From contig NZ_WTFT01000019.1 in assembly GCF_009861505.1 (NCBI RefSeq), positions 78,532 to 142,531 of the forward strand: a stretch of DNA of 64,000 nt, given 5' to 3'. The position numbers were made by a program, and so were the translations under genes. Position 1 is the stretch's first letter. Each line of letters starts with the position of its first letter. Below, piece after piece: positions 1-8,427 of this stretch. The notes under the pieces were generated by a model. The model saw only the letters and a program-made list of their open reading frames with translations, was not told where the DNA came from and ran no database searches. The DNA comes from Pseudomonas izuensis. GTDB lineage: Bacteria; Pseudomonadota; Gammaproteobacteria; Pseudomonadales; Pseudomonadaceae.

Positions 1-2
1 AG

Positions 3-611
3 GAGCAACTGACAGCACTGGGCGGCGTGTTTCTCGCCGCCGTGCTGGTGGACAAGATCGCCAAGACCGGCCAGACCAACGAAGCCGGCCTGATCTGCAT
101 GCTCGGCAGCCTGCTGATTCGCGATCCCAAGGACACCCTGGAGGTGTACGGCGGCGACGACATCAATCTGCGTGAAGGTTATCGTGCCTTGATCGGCGCC
201 CTCGAACGCGACCCGAGCGCCTTGCAGCGCGAACCGCTGCGCTACGCGCTGGCCATGCTGGGTCTCGAGCGTCAGCTGGCAAAGCGCAACGACATGCTGG
301 ACATCATCGGCAAACGCCTGCCGCAGATCCAGTCCCAGGTCGAGCACTTCGGCCCGGCTCACGAAAACGTGATCGCCGCCTGCGGCGCACTGTACCAGGA
401 CACCCTGAGCACCCTGCGCCAGCGCATCCAGGTCCATGGCGACATGCGCAACCTGCAGCAACCAAGCAACGCCTCGAAAATCCGCGCCCTGTTGCTGGCC
501 GGTATTCGTTCGGCACGGTTGTGGCGGCAATTGGGCGGTCATCGCTGGCAACTGGTGGTCAGCCGCCGCAAATTGCTCAAAGAGCTTTACCCGCTGATGC
601 GCAGTAGCTGA
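3..611 (+). CDS. hflD: HflD family protein, 5' end cut by window
   Basis: Lysogenization regulator family protein HflD, a small cytoplasmic or membrane-associated helical protein that usually sits between mnmA and purB. The frame is open from the first bases of the window, and about 202 residues are visible before the stop. The family is about 205-208 residues long, so only a few N-terminal residues are missing. The GTG at 27 lies inside the conserved N-terminal helix and is not the start. purB follows on the same strand after about 130 bp, which supports the assignment. The molecular role in Pseudomonas is unclear; in E. coli HflD affects phage lambda CII stability. Confidence 0.88.
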   Translation, partial: EQLTALGGVFLAAVLVDKIAKTGQTNEAGLICMLGSLLIRDPKDTLEVYGGDDINLREGYRALIGALERDPSALQREPLRYALAMLGLERQLAKRNDMLDIIGKRLPQIQSQVEHFGPAHENVIAACGALYQDTLSTLRQRIQVHGDMRNLQQPSNASKIRALLLAGIRSARLWRQLGGHRWQLVVSRRKLLKELYPLMRSS

Positions 612-663
612 AGCGCACCGGCAACACCGATTTGTAGTCAGTAACGCGTAATACGCTGGTCAG

Positions 664-700
664 TTGGCAACGGACCCGCGGATTTTTTCATGTATGATAC
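664..700 (+). promoter_or_regulatory. Possible purB promoter
   Basis: A good -10 box, TATGAT, lies at 693-698, about 40 bp before the purB ATG. No well-spaced -35 is obvious (TTGGCA at 664 is too far away), so this is only a candidate. Confidence 0.3.
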
Positions 701-738
701 GCGCCCTATTTCGTTGCCCGACTGTCCGAGAACACCCC

Positions 739-2109
739 ATGCAGCTCTCTTCGCTCACTGCGGTTTCCCCTGTTGACGGCCGCTACGCCGGCAAAACCCA
801 GGCCCTGCGCCCAATTTTCAGCGAGTACGGCCTGATCCGTGCCCGCGTTCTGGTTGAAGTGCGCTGGCTCCAGCGCCTGGCCGCTCACCCTGCCATCAAC
901 GAAGTACCGGCGTTCTCCGCCGAAGCCAACGCTGTGCTCAATACCCTGGCGGAAAACTTCTCCCTGGAGCACGCCGAGCGCGTCAAAGAGATCGAGCGCA
1001 CCACCAACCACGACGTCAAGGCCATCGAATACCTGCTCAAAGAGCAAGCGGCCAAGCTGCCGGAACTGGCCAAGGTCAGCGAATTCATCCACTTTGCCTG
1101 CACCAGCGAGGACATCAACAACCTGTCCCACGCCCTGATGCTGCGCGAAGGCCGTGATGACGTGATGCTGCCGCTGATGCGCCAGACTGCCGAAGCCATC
1201 CGCGAACTGGCCATCCGCTTCGCCGACGTGCCAATGCTGTCGCGCACCCACGGTCAACCGGCTTCGCCGACCACCCTGGGCAAAGAACTGGCGAACGTGG
1301 TGTACCGCCTGGAGCGCCAGATCGCTCAGGTCGCCGCCGTTCCGCTGCTGGGCAAGATCAACGGCGCTGTCGGCAACTACAACGCCCACCTGTCGGCCTA
1401 CCCCGAGATCGACTGGGAAGCCAACGCCCGCGCCTTCATCGAAGACGAGCTGGGCCTGGGTTTCAACCCGTACACCACGCAGATCGAACCGCACGACTAC
1501 ATCGCCGAACTGTTCGACGCGATCGCACGCTTCAACACCATCCTGATCGACTTCGACCGCGACATCTGGGGCTACATCTCCCTGGGCTATTTCAAGCAGC
1601 GCACCATCGCTGGCGAAATCGGTTCGTCGACCATGCCGCACAAGGTCAACCCGATCGACTTCGAAAACTCCGAAGGCAACCTGGGCATCGCCAACGCACT
1701 GTTCCAGCACCTGGCGAGCAAGCTGCCGATCTCCCGCTGGCAGCGCGACCTGACCGACTCCACCGTTCTGCGCAACCTCGGCGTCGGCTTCGCCCACAGC
1801 GTGATCGCGTACGAAGCGAGCCTCAAAGGCATCAGCAAGCTCGAACTCAACGCGGAAAAAATTGCTGCCGATCTGGACGCCTGCTGGGAAGTCCTGGCCG
1901 AGCCGATCCAAACCGTGATGCGCCGCTACAACATCGAAAACCCGTACGAAAAACTGAAAGAGTTGACTCGCGGCAAGGGCATCAGCCCTGAGGCGCTGCA
2001 AACTTTCATCGACGGCCTGGAGATGCCAGCCGCCGCCAAGGCCGAGCTGAAATTGCTCACTCCGGCCAACTACATCGGTAACGCTGTAGCGCAAGCCAAA
2101 CGCATCTGA
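739..2109 (+). CDS. purB: Adenylosuccinate lyase PurB
   Basis: Cytoplasmic enzyme of purine biosynthesis. It releases fumarate from SAICAR and from adenylosuccinate. The protein has 456 residues, the usual length for gamma-proteobacterial PurB. The fumarase/aspartase superfamily signature SSTMPHKVNPIDFE is at about residues 295-308, and the TSEDINN substrate-binding segment is near residue 129. The ATG at 739 (MQLSSLTAVSPVDGRY) matches the conserved N-terminus; the frame stays open upstream to 664, but those residues do not look like PurB. A strong intrinsic terminator follows the stop, so transcription probably ends here. Confidence 0.97.
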   Translation: MQLSSLTAVSPVDGRYAGKTQALRPIFSEYGLIRARVLVEVRWLQRLAAHPAINEVPAFSAEANAVLNTLAENFSLEHAERVKEIERTTNHDVKAIEYLLKEQAAKLPELAKVSEFIHFACTSEDINNLSHALMLREGRDDVMLPLMRQTAEAIRELAIRFADVPMLSRTHGQPASPTTLGKELANVVYRLERQIAQVAAVPLLGKINGAVGNYNAHLSAYPEIDWEANARAFIEDELGLGFNPYTTQIEPHDYIAELFDAIARFNTILIDFDRDIWGYISLGYFKQRTIAGEIGSSTMPHKVNPIDFENSEGNLGIANALFQHLASKLPISRWQRDLTDSTVLRNLGVGFAHSVIAYEASLKGISKLELNAEKIAADLDACWEVLAEPIQTVMRRYNIENPYEKLKELTRGKGISPEALQTFIDGLEMPAAAKAELKLLTPANYIGNAVAQAKRI

Positions 2110-2130
2110 TCGACCGCTAGACCCTTTTAA

Positions 2131-2157
2131 GACGCCCGGCCGCGCCGGGCGTTTTTA
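2131..2157 (+). terminator. Intrinsic terminator after purB
   Basis: GC-rich stem CGCCCGGC / GCCGGGCG with a 3-nt loop, followed by TTTTTATT, 22 bp after the purB stop. Confidence 0.9.
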
Positions 2158-2195
2158 TTCCCGTATGAAAAGTGCATTTTTTCAATAGGTTACAC

Positions 2196-3368
2196 ATGAA
2201 TCCTGACATTCCTCTTCAACTTCTGGGCGGCATCACGGCACGGGAATTCCTGCGCGACTACTGGCAGAAAAAACCGTTGCTGATCCGTCAGGCAATTCCT
2301 GATTTCGAAAGCCCGATCGATGCCGACGAATTGGCCGGCCTGGCGCTGGAAGAAGAAGTCGAATCGCGCCTGATCATCGAGAACGGCGAGCGCCCGTGGG
2401 AATTGCGTCGCGGCCCGTTTGCCGAGGACGAATTTAGCAAATTGCCGGAACGCGACTGGACCCTGCTGGTGCAAGCCGTCGATCAATTCGTCCCGGAAGT
2501 CAGTGAACTGCTGGAGCACTTCCGCTTCCTGCCGAGCTGGCGCATCGACGACGTGATGATCAGCTTCGCCGCCCCGGGTGGCAGTGTCGGCCCGCACTTC
2601 GACAACTACGACGTGTTCCTGCTGCAGGGCCACGGCAAGCGCAACTGGAAAATCGGCCAGATGTGCGACTCCGAAAGCCCACTGTTGCAACATGCGGACC
2701 TGCGCATCCTCGCCGACTTCGAAGCGACCGACGAGTGGGTCCTTGAACCGGGCGACATGCTGTACCTGCCGCCGCGCCTGGCCCACTGCGGCGTGGCCGT
2801 CGATGACTGCCTGACCTACTCCGTGGGTTTCCGTGCGCCGAGCGCTGCCGAAGTGTTGACCCACTTCACTGACTTCCTCAGCCAGTTCCTGACGGACGAA
2901 GAGCGTTACACCGACGCAGACGCCCTGCCAGCAGTAGACCCACACCAGATTCAGCACGACGCTCTCGACCGCCTGAAAAGCCTGCTGGCCGAGCACATGA
3001 GTGACGAGCGCCTGCTGCTGACCTGGTTCGGCCAGTTCATGACCGAGCCGCGCTACCCGGAATTGGTGACAGGCCTGGAAGAAGTTGAAGAAGCTGACTT
3101 CCTCGCCGCCATCAAAGACGGCGCGATCCTGGTTCGCAATCCAAGCGCCCGACTGGCCTGGTCCGAAGTCGACGAAGACCTGCTGCTGTTCGCCAGCGGC
3201 CAGAGCCGTTATCTGCCCGGTAAACTGCGCGAACTGCTGAAGATGATCTGCGCCGCCGACGCGCTGCATGCTGACAACCTTGGCTCATGGCTGAGCGACG
3301 AAGACGGTTGCGGCCTGCTGCACGAATTGGTCAAACAGGGAAGCCTGGGGTTCGCTGACGATGAATAA
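2196..3368 (+). CDS. roxA: Ribosomal protein L16 arginine hydroxylase (RoxA/YcfD, JmjC cupin)
   Basis: 2-oxoglutarate/Fe(II)-dependent oxygenase of the JmjC-type ribosomal oxygenase family, known in E. coli (YcfD) to hydroxylate an arginine of ribosomal protein L16. The protein has 390 residues. The N-terminal cupin holds the iron-binding H-x-D (H134-F-D136) in a GGSVGPHFDNYD context, with a distal histidine at about 197 (LAHCGV). The C-terminal half is the winged-helix/dimerization region of this family. The ATG at 2196 is preferred over a GTG at 2172 because MNPDIPLQLLGG begins the conserved part. The stop overlaps the next gene, indicating translational coupling. Confidence 0.88.
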   Translation: MNPDIPLQLLGGITAREFLRDYWQKKPLLIRQAIPDFESPIDADELAGLALEEEVESRLIIENGERPWELRRGPFAEDEFSKLPERDWTLLVQAVDQFVPEVSELLEHFRFLPSWRIDDVMISFAAPGGSVGPHFDNYDVFLLQGHGKRNWKIGQMCDSESPLLQHADLRILADFEATDEWVLEPGDMLYLPPRLAHCGVAVDDCLTYSVGFRAPSAAEVLTHFTDFLSQFLTDEERYTDADALPAVDPHQIQHDALDRLKSLLAEHMSDERLLLTWFGQFMTEPRYPELVTGLEEVEEADFLAAIKDGAILVRNPSARLAWSEVDEDLLLFASGQSRYLPGKLRELLKMICAADALHADNLGSWLSDEDGCGLLHELVKQGSLGFADDE

Positions 3369-3786
3369 AATTCACGTACGTGTCGCAGACTGGCAGAAGG
3401 ACAACGCCGAGATCCGGCGCATTCGTGAAGCGGTGTTTGTTGCCGAGCAGTCCGTTCCACCTGAACTGGAATGGGATGCCGATGACGTCACTGCGGTGCA
3501 TTTCCTCGCCCTCGAAGGCGACTTCCCGATTGGCACCGCACGCCTGCTGCCCGACGGTCACGTCGGCCGGGTGTCGGTACTCAAGGACTGGCGTGGATTG
3601 AAAGTCGGCGATGCGCTGATGCACGCAGTGATTGACGAAGCCGAGAAGCGCGGGCTGAAGCAGCAAATGCTCAGCGCCCAGGTTCAGGCTACGGCGTTCT
3701 ATGAGCGACTGGGTTTCAGCATGGTCAGTGAGGAGTTCCTGGAGGCAGGGATTCCTCATGTGGACATGGTGCGCCATTCGGCCTGA
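3361..3786 (+). CDS. GNAT family N-acetyltransferase
   Basis: 141-residue single-domain GNAT protein resembling the ElaA/YjcF-type subgroup. It has the beta4-alpha3 acetyl-CoA site region (GHVGRVSVLKDWRGLKVGDALM, residues about 64-85) and the C-terminal AFYERLGF motif near residue 112. It starts inside the last codons of roxA (8-base overlap) and probably shares its transcript. The acceptor substrate cannot be deduced. An intrinsic terminator follows. Confidence 0.85.
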   Translation: MNKIHVRVADWQKDNAEIRRIREAVFVAEQSVPPELEWDADDVTAVHFLALEGDFPIGTARLLPDGHVGRVSVLKDWRGLKVGDALMHAVIDEAEKRGLKQQMLSAQVQATAFYERLGFSMVSEEFLEAGIPHVDMVRHSA

Positions 3787-3818
3787 GGCCATCGCGAACA
3801 GGCTGTGAAACACACCAC

Positions 3819-3854
3819 AAAACGCCCCGTCATTTTCGGATGCCGGGGCGTTTT
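3819..3854 (+). terminator. Intrinsic terminator after the roxA-GNAT unit
   Basis: AAAACGCCCCG / CGGGGCGTTTT inverted repeat around a 14-nt loop. The A and T runs on both sides make it potentially bidirectional. Confidence 0.85.
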
Positions 3855-3915
3855 GCTGTCTAGGATTCAACTAGCGCCAATACGAGCCGACAAACTGGCA
3901 CTATCAACACATGCA

Positions 3916-4018
3916 CCTGTAGGAGCGAGCCTGCTCGCGATGAACGTAAACGATAACGCTGGAAACCTGATACTCCACTGCGCTCTCAAGACCATCGCGA
4001 GCAGGCTCGCTCCTACAT
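3916..4018. repeat. REP doublet (REPIN)
   Basis: Two inverted REP units: TGTAGGAGCGAGCCTGCTCG at 3918 and the complementary unit ending at 4017, separated by about 50 bp of non-repeated sequence. Extragenic, between two plus-strand genes. Confidence 0.9.
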
Positions 4019-4044
4019 AAACCACGAAGTCGGAGATAACGGAT

Positions 4045-4821
4045 ATGTCCCTACGCACCCTGCTCACCACCCTGTTGGTGAGCTGCAGTTTTTCGGTCAT
4101 GGCGGCCACCGAAATCGTGCCCCTGAACTACCACACCAGTGCCGACATGCTACCGGTTGCGCAAGATTTCATCGGCAAGGAAGGCCAGGTCAGCGCCTAC
4201 GGCAATCAGCTCATCGTCAATGCCGATCAGCGCAAGATCGACGAACTTAAAGCACTTTTATCCCAACTCGATACCGCCCCCAAACGCCTGCTGATCACCG
4301 TCGACACCAATGAAAACAACTTTCAGGGTGACCAGGGTTATACCGTGAATGGCGCCAAACCGAGCCAGACCCGGATCATCAACCGCAGCACCGACAGCCG
4401 TGACGGCGGCATCCAGCAAATCCAGGCCACCGACGGCATGCCGGCACTTATCCAGGTCGGCCAGAGCGTGCCAATCACCAGCAGCCAGAGTGATTCCTAT
4501 GGCGGTTACAGCAGCCAGACCCAATACCGCAACGTGACCCAGGGGTTTTATGTGACCGCCAACGTTACCGGCGAGATCGTTCACTTGTCGATCAGTACCA
4601 ACCGTGACCGCATGAGCCAGGAACGTCCCGATGTAGTGAACGTGCAAAGCACCGACACAACCGTCACTGGCAGACTGGGTGAATGGATCCTGCTGGCCGG
4701 GGTAAATGGCCAGACACAGGCCGACAAACAAGGCCTGGCCCGCAGTTACTCTACGCAAAGCCGCAACGACATGACGCTGCGGGTCAAAGTCGATGCCTTG
4801 GACCGAGTCACCGGAAACTGA
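4045..4821 (+). CDS. Periplasmic secretin N-domain-like protein
   Basis: 258-residue exported protein. Residues 1-20 form a signal peptide ending VMA-ATE. The next about 75 residues (VPLNYHTSADMLPVAQDFIG, NQLIVNADQRKIDELKALLSQLD) read as the beta-alpha-beta N-domain of type II/III secretins and PilQ. Residues about 130-255 resemble the start of a secretin barrel (PALIQVGQSVPI, then GFYVTANV), but the protein ends before a complete secretin pore. No secretion genes flank it. It may be a stand-alone pilotin-like or truncated secretin relative; its function is unknown. This type of short secretin-related protein occurs widely in Pseudomonas. Confidence 0.72.
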   Translation: MSLRTLLTTLLVSCSFSVMAATEIVPLNYHTSADMLPVAQDFIGKEGQVSAYGNQLIVNADQRKIDELKALLSQLDTAPKRLLITVDTNENNFQGDQGYTVNGAKPSQTRIINRSTDSRDGGIQQIQATDGMPALIQVGQSVPITSSQSDSYGGYSSQTQYRNVTQGFYVTANVTGEIVHLSISTNRDRMSQERPDVVNVQSTDTTVTGRLGEWILLAGVNGQTQADKQGLARSYSTQSRNDMTLRVKVDALDRVTGN

Positions 4822-5280
4822 CCGGCAAGTCTTGTTAGACCAAAGATGTAGTGCTTGAAAAAAAGCACTACAAAATGTTTGACGAGCCAAAAAAGCGAAG
4901 GCATGATGGCCTCGCTCCCGCTAACCAGGGGCCCTGGCAAGGGCCTTCGAGGCGATGTTCGCACCTACCCCGCGAACCGCTTCGTGTCTGTACCGCCCAC
5001 AAGGTGTGTTTGACGAGGTTGTCGACTGGAACGAAGTTGTCCCGAGGGACGGAAGCGTTTTTAGGTAACCCGGCACCACACTGATGTTCGTACCAAGGCC
5101 CACGACGCCCGAATGCGCCCGCAGTTCGCCTTTACCTGCTCACTTCCCCTCGAGCCCATCGTTCATCCCGTCGCCATCCCCGCCGAAACCGACTTGACCG
5201 CCTAAGCTTCTGGTCAGCGAGCGCAGGAATTTTCCACCGCAGAACAACTTTTCATAAAGACGCGACGAGGTTTATCTCCC
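4822..5280. other. Gene-free region upstream of aceA with several hairpins
   Basis: 459 bp without a convincing ORF. It contains nested GC-rich inverted repeats (CCAGGGGCCCTGG at about 4924, GGCCCT/AGGGCC at 4929-4944, GCGA/TCGC near 4950). A long-range CGCTTC (about 4978) can pair with GAAGCG (about 5053), which is followed by TTTTT. This could be a small RNA of about 170-200 nt, or a long aceA leader. Nearer aceA, TGACC-N12-GGTCA (5193-5215) is a possible operator. No known RNA family is recognised with confidence. Confidence 0.3.
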
Positions 5281-6606
5281 ATGGCACTGACACGCGAACA
5301 GCAAATTGCAGCCCTCGAAAAAGACTGGGCTGAAAACCCGCGCTGGAAAGGCGTGACACGCACTTACTCCGCTGCTGACGTCGTCCGCCTGCGTGGCTCG
5401 GTTCAACCTGAGCACACCTTTGCAAAAATGGGCGCCGAGAAGCTGTGGAACCTGGTTACCCAGGGTGCCAAGCCTGCCTTCCGTCCTGAGAAAGATTTCG
5501 TCAACTGCATGGGCGCCCTGACCGGCGGCCAGGCAGTCCAACAAGTCAAAGCCGGCATCCAGGCCATCTACCTGTCGGGCTGGCAAGTGGCTGCGGACAA
5601 CAACTCCGCCGAATCGATGTACCCGGACCAGTCGCTGTACCCGGTTGACTCGGTTCCAACCGTGGTCAAGCGCATCAACAACTCGTTCCGTCGCGCCGAC
5701 CAGATCCAGTGGAAAGCCGGTAAAAACCCGGGCGACGCTGGCTACATCGACTACTTCGCGCCAATCGTTGCTGACGCTGAAGCCGGTTTCGGCGGCGTAC
5801 TGAACGCCTACGAGCTGATGAAGAGCATGATCGAAGCGGGCGCCGCCGGCGTTCACTTCGAAGACCAACTGGCTTCCGTGAAGAAATGCGGCCACATGGG
5901 CGGCAAGGTACTGGTTCCTACCCAGGAAGCCGTACAGAAGCTGACCGCTGCCCGTCTGGCGGCCGACGTTGCCGGTACTCCGACCATCATCCTGGCCCGT
6001 ACCGACGCCAACGCGGCTGACCTGCTGACTTCCGACTGCGACCCGTACGACCAGCCATTCGTGACTGGCGAACGTACCCAGGAAGGCTTCTACAAAGTGC
6101 GCGCCGGTCTGGACCAGGCCATCGCTCGCGGCCTGGCCTACGCACCGTACGCCGACCTGATCTGGTGCGAAACCGCCAAGCCGGATCTGGAAGAAGCCCG
6201 TCGCTTTGCCGAAGCGATCAAGAAGGAATACCCGGACCAACTGCTGTCGTACAACTGCTCGCCTTCCTTCAACTGGAAGAAAAACCTGGACGACGCGACC
6301 ATCGCCAAGTTCCAGCGCGAACTGTCCGCCATGGGCTACAAGCACCAGTTCATCACCCTGGCCGGCATTCACAACATGTGGCACAGCATGTTCAACCTGG
6401 CGCACGACTACGCCCGCAACGACATGACTGCCTACGTGAAGCTGCAAGAGCAGGAATTCGCTGACGCCGCCAAAGGCTACACCTTCGTGGCTCACCAGCA
6501 GGAAGTGGGCACCGGCTACTTCGACGACATGACCACCGTGATCCAGGGCGGCTCGTCTTCGGTAACCGCACTGACCGGTTCGACTGAAGAAGAACAGTTC
6601 CACTGA
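5281..6606 (+). CDS. aceA: Isocitrate lyase
   Basis: First enzyme of the glyoxylate shunt. It cleaves isocitrate to succinate and glyoxylate, allowing growth on acetate, fatty acids and leucine. The 441-residue protein carries the active-site signature KKCGHMGGK at residues 201-209 (catalytic Cys203) and the metal-binding VADAEAGFGG region at about 161-170. The start follows a GAGG Shine-Dalgarno. It is monocistronic, with a strong terminator behind. Isovalerate/leucine breakdown by the liu genes later in the window yields acetyl-CoA, which feeds this pathway. Confidence 0.97.
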   Translation: MALTREQQIAALEKDWAENPRWKGVTRTYSAADVVRLRGSVQPEHTFAKMGAEKLWNLVTQGAKPAFRPEKDFVNCMGALTGGQAVQQVKAGIQAIYLSGWQVAADNNSAESMYPDQSLYPVDSVPTVVKRINNSFRRADQIQWKAGKNPGDAGYIDYFAPIVADAEAGFGGVLNAYELMKSMIEAGAAGVHFEDQLASVKKCGHMGGKVLVPTQEAVQKLTAARLAADVAGTPTIILARTDANAADLLTSDCDPYDQPFVTGERTQEGFYKVRAGLDQAIARGLAYAPYADLIWCETAKPDLEEARRFAEAIKKEYPDQLLSYNCSPSFNWKKNLDDATIAKFQRELSAMGYKHQFITLAGIHNMWHSMFNLAHDYARNDMTAYVKLQEQEFADAAKGYTFVAHQQEVGTGYFDDMTTVIQGGSSSVTALTGSTEEEQFH

Positions 6607-6673
6607 TCTGCTTCGCCTGAGACAACGGCCGTTGCGGAACGAATAGAAAGCTAACCGCAACGCTGCACATCTG

Positions 6674-6702
6674 ACGCCCCGACTGGTTCGGGGCGTTTTT
6701 TT
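6674..6702 (+). terminator. Intrinsic terminator after aceA
   Basis: Stem ACGCCCCGA / TCGGGGCGT with a 5-nt loop, followed by seven T. Confidence 0.92.
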
Positions 6703-6729
6703 GCGTGGGATTTAATAAACACCACTGAA

Positions 6730-6827
6730 CCCTGTGGGAGCCGGGCTCGCCCGCGATGGCGGTACACCTGTCAGCAAATTCGGCGTCTGACACGCCGCCA
6801 TCGCGGGCAAGCCCGGCTTCCACAGGG
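6730..6827. repeat. REP doublet, CCCGCGATGGCGG variant
   Basis: CCTGTGGGAGCCGGGCTCGC at 6731 and its inverted partner ending CCACAGGG at 6827, with matching GGCGGT/CGCCGCC inner flanks. It lies between the aceA terminator and the nuo promoter region. Confidence 0.9.
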
Positions 6828-6988
6828 AATGAGTCAAGCCGAAAATCGCGTGCAAAAACATTGATCCAAAGCGGCATGGCGATCAGAAAAACCAGGTAAA
6901 ACGGCACCGCACGCTACTTGCAGCAACCCCCATATAAGACAACTTCCCAACTCACTAGCGAGTAAACAGATTAAAACCCCACCCAAAC

Positions 6989-7007
6989 AATATTGATTAT
7001 CATTTAG
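6989..7007. promoter_or_regulatory. Candidate Fur box upstream of the nuo operon
   Basis: AATATTGATTATCATTTAG matches the 19-bp Fur consensus GATAATGATAATCATTATC at 13 positions by eye. It lies about 250 bp before nuoA in an AT-rich stretch. Complex I is rich in Fe-S clusters, so iron control would be plausible, but this is a prediction only. Confidence 0.4.
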
Positions 7008-7111
7008 CCACAACTATGTTCGTTACATTCCCTACAAAACATATTTCCCAAAATGCCGGCTAATGCCCGCAACGCAAGGCCTGCGGCGCTTTTGGCCTGC
7101 GCTATGTCCTT

Positions 7112-7140
7112 ATTCCTATAAATAATTTCGCTATAGGAAT
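7112..7140. promoter_or_regulatory. 9-bp inverted repeat in the nuo promoter region
   Basis: Perfect inverted repeat ATTCCTATA-N11-TATAGGAAT in AT-rich DNA about 120 bp upstream of nuoA. Its halves contain -10-like boxes. It could be an operator or part of the promoter; the binding protein is unknown. Confidence 0.45.
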
Positions 7141-7256
7141 TTTACTTGCCGGGTGTTTAGCCATAAAATCAGCGGGATTGATTGCTGCGACATATCGTCA
7201 CTGCTTTGTTTCTTTTCAAGCTCAGAGACCTTTGCTCTCTGTTAAGGATTACCAGC

Positions 7257-7670
7257 ATGCCCGAAGCGACAGGACTCATGGCCCACAACTGGGGCTTTGC
7301 CATTTTCCTTCTGGGCGTTGTCGGCCTCTGTGCCTTCATGCTCGGCGTCTCCAGCCTCCTCGGGTCAAAAGCCTGGGGCCGCAGCAAAAACGAACCGTTC
7401 GAGTCCGGCATGCTACCTACAGGTGGCGCCCGCTTGCGGCTCTCGGCAAAATTCTATCTGGTCGCGATGCTGTTCGTGATCTTCGATATCGAAGCCCTCT
7501 TTCTCTTTGCATGGTCTGTGTCCGTCCGCGAAAGCGGCTGGACCGGATTCGTCGAAGCTCTCGTTTTCATAGCAATTCTGTTGGCAGGCCTTGTCTACCT
7601 ATTCCGAGTGGGCGCCCTTGACTGGGCTCCGGAAGCTCGTCGTAAGCGACAAGCGAAGCTGAAACAATGA
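7257..7670 (+). CDS. nuoA: NADH-quinone oxidoreductase subunit A
   Basis: Membrane subunit of respiratory complex I (ND3 homologue), first gene of a complete 13-gene nuo operon. The 137-residue protein has three transmembrane helices (about 13-35, 67-87 and 96-116) and the conserved KNEPFESG loop and FDIEALFLF segment. The ATG at 7257 follows AAGGA and gives the usual length; the frame extends upstream to 7182, but that part is not conserved. A short CAGAGA/TCTCTG stem (7222-7240) sits just before the Shine-Dalgarno. Confidence 0.96.
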   Translation: MPEATGLMAHNWGFAIFLLGVVGLCAFMLGVSSLLGSKAWGRSKNEPFESGMLPTGGARLRLSAKFYLVAMLFVIFDIEALFLFAWSVSVRESGWTGFVEALVFIAILLAGLVYLFRVGALDWAPEARRKRQAKLKQ

Positions 7671-7680
7671 GGCTTTGGCA

Positions 7681-8355
7681 ATGCAATACAATCTCACCAG
7701 GATCGACCCCGATGCTCCTAACGAGCAGTATCCGATTGGCGAACGGGAAACCGTTTCCGATCCGTTAGAAGATCAAGTCCACAAAAACATTTTCATGGGC
7801 AAGCTCGAAGACGTGCTTAACGGCACGATCAACTGGGGGCGCAAGAACTCCCTGTGGCCGTATAACTTCGGTCTTTCGTGCTGCTACGTGGAAATGACCA
7901 CCGCCTTCACGGCGCCCCACGACATCGCGCGCTTTGGCGCCGAGGTTATCCGGGCATCGCCGCGTCAGGCGGATTTCATGGTTATCGCCGGTACCTGCTT
8001 CATCAAGATGGCGCCGATCATCCAGCGTCTCTACGAGCAAATGCTCGAGCCTAAATGGGTCATTTCCATGGGTTCGTGCGCCAACTCCGGTGGCATGTAC
8101 GACATCTACTCCGTCGTTCAAGGGGTGGACAAGTTCCTGCCCGTGGACGTCTACGTGCCTGGCTGCCCGCCCCGCCCTGAAGCTTTCCTGCAAGGCTTGA
8201 TGCTGTTGCAGGAGTCGATTGGCCAGGAGCGTCGCCCACTTTCCTGGGTCGTTGGCGATCAAGGCGTGTATCGCGCCGAGATGCCTTCCGAAAAGGAAAA
8301 GCGCCGCGAACAGCGTATTCAGGTAACCAACCTGCGCAGCCCCGACGAAGTCTGA
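7681..8355 (+). CDS. nuoB: NADH-quinone oxidoreductase subunit B
   Basis: Peripheral complex I subunit holding the terminal [4Fe-4S] cluster N2, which passes electrons to quinone. 224 residues. The four ligands are visible as Cys67-Cys68 (SCCYVEM), Cys133 (GSCANSGG) and Cys162 (PGCPPRPE). The ATG at 7681, ten bases after the nuoA stop, is chosen over a TTG at 7675. The N-terminal 30 residues and the charged C-terminal tail (KEKRREQ) are typical of Pseudomonas NuoB. Confidence 0.96.
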   Translation: MQYNLTRIDPDAPNEQYPIGERETVSDPLEDQVHKNIFMGKLEDVLNGTINWGRKNSLWPYNFGLSCCYVEMTTAFTAPHDIARFGAEVIRASPRQADFMVIAGTCFIKMAPIIQRLYEQMLEPKWVISMGSCANSGGMYDIYSVVQGVDKFLPVDVYVPGCPPRPEAFLQGLMLLQESIGQERRPLSWVVGDQGVYRAEMPSEKEKRREQRIQVTNLRSPDEV

Positions 8356-8427
8356 TCCAGTTCAGCTGTTTCAAAGAAACGAAAAACTGGCTTCATTCTT
8401 TACGTTGACCGAAAGCGATAAATAACC

